A DNA stretch of 5,849 nucleotides, from positions 1 to 5,849 of the forward strand of contig NZ_ALEE01000591.1 in NCBI RefSeq assembly GCF_000282995.1, in the 5' to 3' direction. A program made the position numbers and the translations under genes. Positions within the stretch are counted from its first letter, which is position 1, and each line of letters opens with the position of its first letter. Of the stretch, positions 1-5,849 are shown one piece after another. The stretch is from Melaminivora alkalimesophila (GTDB lineage Bacteria; Pseudomonadota; Gammaproteobacteria; Burkholderiales; Burkholderiaceae_C). The notes below the pieces were generated by a model. That model was not told where the DNA came from and ran no database searches. It saw nothing but the letters and a program-made list of their open reading frames with translations.

Positions 1-39
1 GCGCGGGGCAGCCGCCGCAAGGGACGGTTTCAGTCGCTC

Positions 40-702
40 TCAGTAATTGACCGGCAGGGGATCCAAAGAGCGCCAAATATACCAAGTGGCCACGCTGCAC
101 CAGGGGCGCCAAGCCTGCGCCACCTCGCGCGCATCGCTGCGGCTCACGGGCTCGCCGGAGAAGTAGTTCTGGCTGATGCCGCGGATCAGCCCGATATCGT
201 CCAGCGGCAGCACGTTCGGCCGCAGCAGGTGGAAGATCAGGAACATCTCTGCCGTCCAGCGACCGATCCCGCGGATCGCCACCAGCTCGGCGATGATCGC
301 CTCGTCGTCCATGCCGCTCCAGCGCTCGGGCTGCAGGCGGCCACCGTCGAAGTGCAGCGCCAGGTCGACGATGTATTCGACCTTGCGCGCCGACAAGCCG
401 GCCGCGCGCATGTCGTCCACGCGCAGCCGCAGCACCTGCTCGGGCGTCAGGGTCTCGGGCAGCGCGGAGAAACGTTCCCACACGCGCTGCGCAGCCTTGA
501 CCGAGATCTGCTGCCCGACCACGCTGCGCGCGAGCGTTGCAAAGGCGTCGCCGCGCGACTGCAGCACAGCGTCGCTGTACTGCGGGATCAGGCGCTTCAT
601 GACCCGGTCTTTCTTCGCCAGGTGCTTGCAGGCCTCGGCCCAGTAGGTCGGTTGGCCCGGCAAGGGCGCGGGCGCTTCTTTCTTGCTGGCGGCCACCCTC
701 AT
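40..702 (-). CDS. alkA: DNA-3-methyladenine glycosylase, AlkA/Mag1 type (HhH-GPD family)
   Basis: Base-excision repair enzyme that removes alkylated purines such as 3-methyladenine, leaving an abasic site; cytoplasmic. The 220-residue product has the HhH-GPD layout: VVGQQIS at 61-67 in the first helical part, the DNA-binding hairpin GIGRWTA at 145-151, then LPLDD at 165-169. By comparison with E. coli AlkA (LPDD, Asp238), Asp169 should be the catalytic residue. The C-terminal AWRPW at 197-201 followed by YIW resembles the end of AlkA. It is shorter than E. coli AlkA (282 aa) because the extra N-terminal domain is missing, so it is nearer the short Mag1-like enzymes; the symbol is given by family. 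It lies 38 bases after cysS and is probably co-transcribed. The start is uncertain: GGAGG directly abuts the ATG, and a GTG two codons later (694-696) has better spacing. The exact lesion range cannot be read from the sequence. Confidence 0.93.
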   Translation of the reverse strand: MRVAASKKEAPAPLPGQPTYWAEACKHLAKKDRVMKRLIPQYSDAVLQSRGDAFATLARSVVGQQISVKAAQRVWERFSALPETLTPEQVLRLRVDDMRAAGLSARKVEYIVDLALHFDGGRLQPERWSGMDDEAIIAELVAIRGIGRWTAEMFLIFHLLRPNVLPLDDIGLIRGISQNYFSGEPVSRSDAREVAQAWRPWCSVATWYIWRSLDPLPVNY

Positions 703-707
703 CCTCC
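694..707 (-). promoter_or_regulatory. Ribosome binding site and alternative start for the glycosylase gene
   Basis: Read on the minus strand, GGAGG (707-703) is followed with no spacer by ATG (702-700), then AGG, then GTG (696-694). A Shine-Dalgarno sequence touching the start codon would be too close for normal initiation, whereas GTG lies 6 bases after it, an ideal distance. The real start may therefore be the GTG, giving a protein two residues shorter. Confidence 0.5.
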
Positions 708-740
708 GCAGGTGAAACGCCAGTGGTGCGGGAACGGCAT

Positions 741-2117
<1,377 letters not shown>

Positions 2118-2242
2118 GCAGGTGTGAAGCGAGAAAGAAGGAGGCGGAAACCGGTCGGGGAGGCCAAACCGGGGGCGGCCCTCCCGCAAGGGGAGCGGGC
2201 GCCCTGCCCGGGCGGACCGCGCCGCGGCCCGTGCGAAACCCC

Positions 2243-2270
2243 TTGGGAATACAATCGCCGGCAGTATAAG
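2243..2270 (+). promoter_or_regulatory. Candidate sigma-70 promoter for the TPR-ppiA-ppiB-lpxH-mtfA run
   Basis: TTGGGA (2243-2248) and TATAAG (2265-2270) are separated by 16 bases, a fair match to the -35 and -10 consensus. They sit in the only AT-rich patch of the divergent intergenic region. Transcription would start near 2277, giving a leader of about 60 bases before the ATG at 2336. A second possible -10, TACAAT at 2250-2255, has no -35 partner that I can see. This is a motif match only. Confidence 0.45.
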
Positions 2271-2292
2271 CCCGGGCACCGCCCCGGCCGGC

Positions 2293-2315
2293 CAGGCGCC
2301 CCCGGTGGGCGCCTG
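2293..2315 (+). repeat. Perfect inverted repeat (hairpin) in the leader of the TPR gene
   Basis: CAGGCGCCC (2293-2301) and GGGCGCCTG (2307-2315) are exact reverse complements around a 5-base loop, CCGGT. The RNA would form a 9-bp, very GC-rich stem ending 20 bases before the TPR start codon. It is followed by CCTCCCCTTTTCC, a weak T-run of four, so it could act as a leaky terminator/attenuator, a translation-control or mRNA-stability element, or a protein-binding dyad. The inverted repeat is certain; its function is inference. Confidence 0.55.
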
Positions 2316-2335
2316 CCTCCCCTTTTCCTGGCCCC

Positions 2336-2890
2336 ATGAACGCTGCCCGCCCCTTCGCCTTCCGCGCCCTGCCGCAGCTGCTGCTGGCCGGCGCCCTGCT
2401 GCTGGGCGGGCTGGCCCAGGCCCAGCCCGCCGCCGGCGCTGCCTACGCCCCCCTGCAACAGCTGCTCGCCTCAGGAAAGGCAGCAGAGGCGCTGGCGCAG
2501 CTCGACGAGCGCATCGCCGCCCAGCCGCGCGACCCGCAACTGCGCTTCCTGCGCGCCGTGGCGCTGGCCGACCTGGACCGCCAGGACGAGGCCATCGAGG
2601 CGCTGCTGCAGCTGACCCAGACCTACCCCGAGCTGGCCGAGCCCTACAACAACCTGGCGGTGCTCTACGCCGCGCGCAACCAGCTCGACAAGGCGCGCGA
2701 CGCGCTGGAGATGGCGGTGCGCGCGCGCCCCGACTACGCAATGGCGCACGAGAACCTCGCCGACATCTACGCCCGCATGGCCTTCGAAGCCTATTCCCGC
2801 GCCAGCGGGCTCGACCCGGCAGTCGCCGCGCGCGTGGCGCCGCGCCTCTCCGTGCTGCGCCAGCTGCTGGCCACGCCTGGCGGGCGGTGA
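2336..2890 (+). CDS. Exported tetratricopeptide-repeat protein, function unknown
   Basis: The product has 184 aa. Residues 1-29 form a clear Sec signal peptide: Arg10, a Leu/Ala/Gly-rich core at about 11-26, and AQA at 27-29 before Gln30 (signal peptidase I site). No lipobox cysteine is visible, so a soluble periplasmic location is likely. The mature part holds about three 34-residue TPR-like helical pairs (roughly 36-69, 70-103 and 104-137, for example [20 protein letters not shown] and [20 protein letters not shown]), then a partial repeat to about 160. TPR domains bind proteins; no catalytic motif is seen. The ATG at 2336 is the only ATG, GTG or TTG after the in-frame stop at 2267-2269, so the start is firm although no Shine-Dalgarno sequence precedes it. 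It heads the run, 71 bases before ppiA, which suggests a role with exported proteins, but no specific function can be assigned. Confidence 0.9.
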   Translation: MNAARPFAFRALPQLLLAGALLLGGLAQAQPAAGAAYAPLQQLLASGKAAEALAQLDERIAAQPRDPQLRFLRAVALADLDRQDEAIEALLQLTQTYPELAEPYNNLAVLYAARNQLDKARDALEMAVRARPDYAMAHENLADIYARMAFEAYSRASGLDPAVAARVAPRLSVLRQLLATPGGR

Positions 2891-2961
2891 CCCCCGTGCC
2901 ACCCTGCGCCCACCGCGGCGCACGGGCGCTCCCGATCCGTTTCCCCTCCCGAGGACTTTCG

Positions 2962-3549
2962 ATGATCTCCAGAAGACGCTCCACCCTGGCCCTGGCCGGC
3001 CTGGCCCTGGCCTCCGTGCTCTCCCTTGCCACCACGCCCGCCCGCGCAGCCGAGCCGCGCGTCAAGCTCGCCACTTCCATGGGCGACATCGTGGTGCAGC
3101 TCGATCCGGCACGCGCGCCGCGCACGGTGGAGAACTTCCTGAGCTACGTGAAGGACGGGCACTACGACGGCACCGTTTTCCACCGCGTGATCGACGGCTT
3201 CATGATCCAGGGCGGCGGTTTCACGCCCGAGATGCAGCAAAAGCCCACCAAGGCGCCGATCAAGCTCGAGGCCGACAATGGCCTGAAGAACGACAAGTAC
3301 ACCATCGCCATGGCGCGCACCGGCAATCCCGACTCCGCCACCTCGCAGTTCTTCATCAACGTGGTGAACAACGACATGCTCAACGCCCCCAAGCCCGACG
3401 GCCATGGCTACGCCGTCTTCGGCAAGGTGGTCGAGGGCACCGAGGTGGTGGACAAGATCAAGGCCGTGGCCACCGGCAACCGCGGGCCGCACCAGAACGT
3501 GCCGACCACGCCGGTGCTGATCCAGTCGGCGACCGTGCTCGACAAGTAA
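2962..3549 (+). CDS. ppiA: Periplasmic peptidyl-prolyl cis-trans isomerase A (cyclophilin)
   Basis: Cyclophilin that speeds cis-trans isomerisation of X-Pro bonds in exported proteins. The 195-aa product begins with a Sec signal peptide (RRR at 4-6, hydrophobic core at about 9-23, ARA at 27-29 as the likely cleavage site), which places it in the periplasm. The cyclophilin core carries the expected active-site residues: FHR at 73-75 (Arg75 matches Arg55 of human CypA), GFMIQGG at 79-85 with Phe80, Met81 and Gln83, QFFIN at 129-133, and GYAVFGKV at 149-156. Tyr150 takes the place of the CypA active-site His126, as in other bacterial members. The ATG has a good ribosome binding site, GAGGA at 2951-2955, 6 bases upstream. 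It lies 71 bases after the TPR gene and 49 bases before ppiB, to which its core is strongly similar. Intact and of normal length. Confidence 0.96.
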   Translation: MISRRRSTLALAGLALASVLSLATTPARAAEPRVKLATSMGDIVVQLDPARAPRTVENFLSYVKDGHYDGTVFHRVIDGFMIQGGGFTPEMQQKPTKAPIKLEADNGLKNDKYTIAMARTGNPDSATSQFFINVVNNDMLNAPKPDGHGYAVFGKVVEGTEVVDKIKAVATGNRGPHQNVPTTPVLIQSATVLDK

Positions 3550-3598
3550 AACCCCCACCCTTCGTCCACCCAGACCTCACTTCACAGGAAACCCACCC

Positions 3599-4132
3599 AT
3601 GGCCACCAACAACCCGCAGGTCGAACTGCACATGAGCATCACCGAGGGCGACACCGTCTCCAAGGGCGTCATCACCCTGGAGCTCGACCGCGAGCACGCC
3701 CCCAAGAGCACCGAGAACTTCCTCTCGTACGTGAACAAGGGCTTCTATGACGGCACCATCTTCCACCGCGTGATCAAGGGCTTCATGGTCCAGGGCGGCG
3801 GCTTCACGCCCGACATGAAGCAAAAGGGCACCGACGCCCCGATCGAGAACGAGGCCGCCAACGGCCTGAGGAACGACCGGTACACCATCGCCATGGCGCG
3901 CACCAGCGATCCGCACAGCGCCACCGCCCAGTTCTTCATCAACGTGGTGGACAACAGCTTCCTGAACCACACTTCCCCCACGCCCCAGGGCTGGGGCTAT
4001 GCCGTGTTCGGCAAGGTGGTCGCCGGCGAGGACGTGGTCGAGCAGATCCGCAAGGTGCGCACCACGCGCAAGGGCTTCCACGACGACGTACCCTACGACG
4101 CGGTGGTGATCGAGAAGGCCGTCGCGCTCTGA
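3599..4132 (+). CDS. ppiB: Cytoplasmic peptidyl-prolyl cis-trans isomerase B (cyclophilin)
   Basis: Second cyclophilin of the pair. The 177-aa product lacks a signal peptide, so it acts in the cytoplasm; E. coli PpiB has 164 aa. Active-site residues are conserved: FHR at 55-57 (Arg57 catalytic), GFMVQGG at 61-67, QFFIN at 111-115 and GYAVFGKV at 133-140. The N-terminal stretch [18 protein letters not shown] is polar. The start at 3599 is supported by AGGAAA (3586-3591) at 7 bases spacing. Between ENFLSYV and FINVV it shares roughly two thirds of residues with PpiA by eye, including a 25-base identical DNA block (3297-3321 and 3880-3904), so the two probably arose by duplication, with only the PpiA copy carrying an export signal. 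The stop codon lies 30 bases before lpxH and in the same frame. Confidence 0.96.
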   Translation: MATNNPQVELHMSITEGDTVSKGVITLELDREHAPKSTENFLSYVNKGFYDGTIFHRVIKGFMVQGGGFTPDMKQKGTDAPIENEAANGLRNDRYTIAMARTSDPHSATAQFFINVVDNSFLNHTSPTPQGWGYAVFGKVVAGEDVVEQIRKVRTTRKGFHDDVPYDAVVIEKAVAL

Positions 4133-4162
4133 TGCCTTCGCGCCGCGGCTGAGGCTGCCCGC

Positions 4163-4948
4163 ATGCTGCCCGTGGTGCCGCCCATCGCCGAGCTGGTCGC
4201 GCCGGTCGGTTGGCAGGTGGTGGATTGCCTGTCGGACCTGCACCTGGAGGCCGGCACGCCGCAGGCGCTGGCGCTGCTTGAACGCTACCTGGACGGGACG
4301 CCGGCGGATGCCGTGCTGCTCCTGGGCGATCTGTTCGAGGTCTGGGTGGGCGACGACGCGCTTGACGAGCCGGGCAGCTTCGAGGCGCGCTGCGCCGAGG
4401 TGCTGGCGCGGGCCGCACGGCGGCGTCCGCTGTACTTCATGCACGGCAACCGCGACTTCCTGGTCGGCCGCGATTTTGCGCGGCGCACCGGCGTGCAGCT
4501 GCTCGCCGACCCGACGGTGCTGGACTTCGGTGGCCGGCGCTGGCTGCTCAGTCATGGCGACGCTCTGTGCCTGGACGACGTGGACTACCAGCGTTTTCGC
4601 GCGGTGGCGCGCGATCCGGCTTGGCAGGCGCGGCTGCTGGCGCGGCCCCTGCACGAGCGGCGCGCCACCGGCCGCAGCGCACGCGCCGAGAGCGAGGCGC
4701 GCAAGCACGATGGCAGCGCGGCATACGCCGACGTGGACGCCGCCGCCGCGCGCGCGTGGCTGCAGGCGGCGGGTGCCGACACCCTGGTGCACGGCCACAC
4801 CCACCGCCCCGCCGAGCACGACCTCGAAGCGGGCCTGCGGCGCGTGGTCCTGACCGACTGGGATCTGGAAGCCCAGCCGCCGCGCGCCGGGCTGCTGCGG
4901 CTGAGCGAGCGCGGCGCCGAGTGCGTGGCGCTCGCCGGTCCGGGCTGA
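4163..4948 (+). CDS. lpxH: UDP-2,3-diacylglucosamine diphosphatase (lipid A synthesis)
   Basis: Hydrolyses UDP-2,3-diacylglucosamine to lipid X and UMP, the fourth step of lipid A synthesis, at the inner face of the cytoplasmic membrane. The 261-aa protein (240 in E. coli) shows the full calcineurin-like metallophosphoesterase signature: SDLHL at 24-28 (Asp25, His27), GDLFEVWVGDD at 55-65 (Asp56), HGNRD at 94-98 (Asn96), LSHGD at 129-133 (His131) and HGHTHRP at 210-216 (His212, His214). These match the Mn2+ ligands known in E. coli LpxH. The WVGDD insert separates LpxH from general phosphoesterases. The first 18 or so residues extend beyond the E. coli form. The ATG at 4163 has GAGG (4151-4154) 8 bases upstream. 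It sits 30 bases after ppiB and 4 bases before the mtfA-like gene. Its presence marks a Gram-negative, lipid A-making organism. Confidence 0.96.
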   Translation: MLPVVPPIAELVAPVGWQVVDCLSDLHLEAGTPQALALLERYLDGTPADAVLLLGDLFEVWVGDDALDEPGSFEARCAEVLARAARRRPLYFMHGNRDFLVGRDFARRTGVQLLADPTVLDFGGRRWLLSHGDALCLDDVDYQRFRAVARDPAWQARLLARPLHERRATGRSARAESEARKHDGSAAYADVDAAAARAWLQAAGADTLVHGHTHRPAEHDLEAGLRRVVLTDWDLEAQPPRAGLLRLSERGAECVALAGPG

Positions 4949-4952
4949 GCCG

Positions 4953-5783
4953 ATGCCCGCGGCCTGGTTGCGACGCCTGGTGCAGCGCGTGCGGGGCCGC
5001 ATCGCCCCCGTGCCGCACATCCCGGCGGCCCTGTGGCTGCAGGTGGTGGCGGGCTATCCCTTCATCGCCACGCTACCCCTGCAGGACCTGGCCAAGCTGC
5101 GCGCGCTGAGCGCCCTGTTCCTGCAGCGCAAGCAATTCACCGGCGCCCACGGCCTGGTCGTGACGGACGCCATGGCGCTGGCGATCGCCATGCAGGCCTG
5201 CCTGCCGCTGCTGCACTGGGGCGAGCCGCGGCGCGCCCTCGCCTGGTACGACGACTTCGTGGGCATCGTGGTGCATCCTTCGGAGGCGCTGGCGCGCCGC
5301 CAGGCGGTGGACGCCGCCGGGGTCGTCCACCATTACGAGGAAATTCTGCAGGGCGAGGCCATGCACGGCGGTCCGGTCATGCTCAGCTGGCCCGCCGTCG
5401 ATGCCGCCGGGCGCGCCGGGGGCGACTACGCGACCAGCGTGGTGATCCACGAATTCGTTCACAAGATCGACATGAAGAACGGCGCGGCGGATGGCTGTCC
5501 GCCGCTGCCGCCGGGCTTTCTCGGCACGGACAGCGCGCGCGCGGCACACGCCGCCTGGCGCGACGCCTGGCAGCCGGCATACGAGAGGTTCCGCGAGGAA
5601 GTGACCATCGCCGAACGCTTCGGCGGCGAATGGCCCTGGCTGGACGCCTACGGCGCGACCGCGCCGGCCGAGTTCTTCGCCGTCGCCTGCGAGGCCTACT
5701 TCGTGCACCGATCGCGCTTCGGCCAGGAATTTCCGACCCTGCTGCCGGTGCTCGATGCTTTTTTCCGGCCCACCGCGAGCTGA
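4953..5783 (+). CDS. mtfA: MtfA-family zinc-dependent peptidase (M90)
   Basis: The 276-aa product (265 in E. coli MtfA) carries the zincin motif HEFVH at 166-170, with the catalytic Glu167, in the context VVIHEFVHKID. A downstream PAEFFAVACEAYF at 238-250 is the usual second conserved block, with Glu240 the likely third zinc ligand. LPLLHWG at 84-90 and GPVMLSWPAV at 140-149 also fit the family. No signal peptide is evident, so it should be cytosolic. E. coli MtfA has aminopeptidase-like activity and binds the glucose repressor Mlc, relieving repression of ptsG; whether that role exists here cannot be told, and Mlc/PtsG may be absent in this lineage. The ATG at 4953 is 4 bases after the lpxH stop with only a weak ribosome binding site, so translation is probably coupled. 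The stop is at 5781-5783; no strong terminator follows. Confidence 0.93.
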   Translation: MPAAWLRRLVQRVRGRIAPVPHIPAALWLQVVAGYPFIATLPLQDLAKLRALSALFLQRKQFTGAHGLVVTDAMALAIAMQACLPLLHWGEPRRALAWYDDFVGIVVHPSEALARRQAVDAAGVVHHYEEILQGEAMHGGPVMLSWPAVDAAGRAGGDYATSVVIHEFVHKIDMKNGAADGCPPLPPGFLGTDSARAAHAAWRDAWQPAYERFREEVTIAERFGGEWPWLDAYGATAPAEFFAVACEAYFVHRSRFGQEFPTLLPVLDAFFRPTAS

Positions 5784-5849
5784 GCCGCGCCGCGCCTCAG
5801 CCACGCCTCAGGGTCGCACGCCGGTCGCGACCCGCTGGCGCACGCCCGC
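5784..5849. other. Stretch downstream of mtfA to the window edge; small inverted repeat
   Basis: No gene can be called here. GGGTCGC (5811-5817) and GCGACCC (5827-5833) form a perfect 7-bp inverted repeat with a 9-base loop, but no T-tract follows on either strand, so it is only a weak terminator candidate. On the minus strand a 13-codon open stretch enters from the edge and ends at a TGA (5810-5808), reading AGVRQRVATGVRP. This could be the C-terminus of a convergent gene, but it is far too short to support. Confidence 0.25.

Noticed and set aside
1..39. Possible start of a further gene downstream of the glycosylase
   Set aside because: No start codon with a ribosome binding site is visible on the minus strand in these 39 bases, and no terminator hairpin with a T-run is seen, so nothing can be called.
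2171..2200. CTCCC/GGGAG hairpin in the cysS leader as a terminator or riboswitch
   Set aside because: The stem is only 5 bp (2181-2185 with 2191-2195), has no T-tract, and matches no riboswitch class I know; T-box control of synthetases is not typical of proteobacteria.
2118..3125. Long in-frame upstream extension of cysS on the minus strand (about 336 extra residues)
   Set aside because: The extension is Arg/Ala/Gly-rich low-complexity translation running antisense through the TPR gene and the start of ppiA, both well supported. CysRS similarity and normal family length begin at the ATG at 2117.
3458..5020. 520-residue open frame on the minus strand across ppiB and lpxH
   Set aside because: Antisense to two recognised genes with all catalytic motifs present; its composition is that of a mirrored GC-rich coding frame.
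5073..5804. 243-residue open frame on the minus strand over the mtfA gene
   Set aside because: Antisense to the HEFVH peptidase gene; shadow frame without any family feature.
5808..5849. Possible C-terminus of a convergent minus-strand gene at the right edge
   Set aside because: Only 13 codons and a stop are inside the window; nothing in them identifies a family, and such short open stretches are expected by chance.

Overview
This is a GC-rich (by eye close to 70 % G+C) chromosomal housekeeping segment. The protein sequences and the gene order point to a betaproteobacterium, most likely Burkholderiales and perhaps Comamonadaceae. That placement comes from recognising the families and the arrangement, not from a database search. 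I saw no insertion sequence, phage gene, CRISPR array, tRNA, rRNA or attachment site, and base composition looks uniform.

The window holds seven complete genes in two divergent blocks that fire away from a 218-base intergenic region (2118-2335). Leftward (minus strand) lie cysS (cysteinyl-tRNA synthetase, 741-2117) and, 38 bases downstream, an AlkA/Mag1-type DNA-3-methyladenine glycosylase (40-702). Rightward (plus strand) lies a compact run: an exported TPR protein of unknown role (2336-2890), ppiA (signal-bearing cyclophilin, 2962-3549), ppiB (cytoplasmic cyclophilin, 3599-4132), lpxH (UDP-2,3-diacylglucosamine diphosphatase, 4163-4948) and an MtfA-family zinc peptidase (4953-5783). The gaps in this run are 71, 49, 30 and 4 bases with no convincing terminator between genes, so a single operon is likely.

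The rightward genes share an envelope and protein-quality theme. A periplasmic TPR protein and a periplasmic prolyl isomerase could act on exported proteins, PpiB does the same chemistry in the cytoplasm, LpxH makes lipid X for lipid A, and the MtfA-like peptidase is cytosolic with an unclear target. The leftward pair joins translation (Cys-tRNA charging) with alkylation repair, which looks like a conserved neighbourhood rather than a pathway.

I do not see a new biological system here. The points most worth a second look are the divergent intergenic region (one small AT-rich patch probably serving both promoters, a perfect 9-bp hairpin in the leader of the TPR gene, and no Shine-Dalgarno sequence before either divergent gene), the ambiguous start of the glycosylase, the uncharacterised TPR protein at the head of the operon, and an MtfA homologue coupled to lpxH. 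No gene-free stretch exceeds 300 bases. Bases 1-39 and 5784-5849 flank the outer genes and hold nothing I can assign with confidence.
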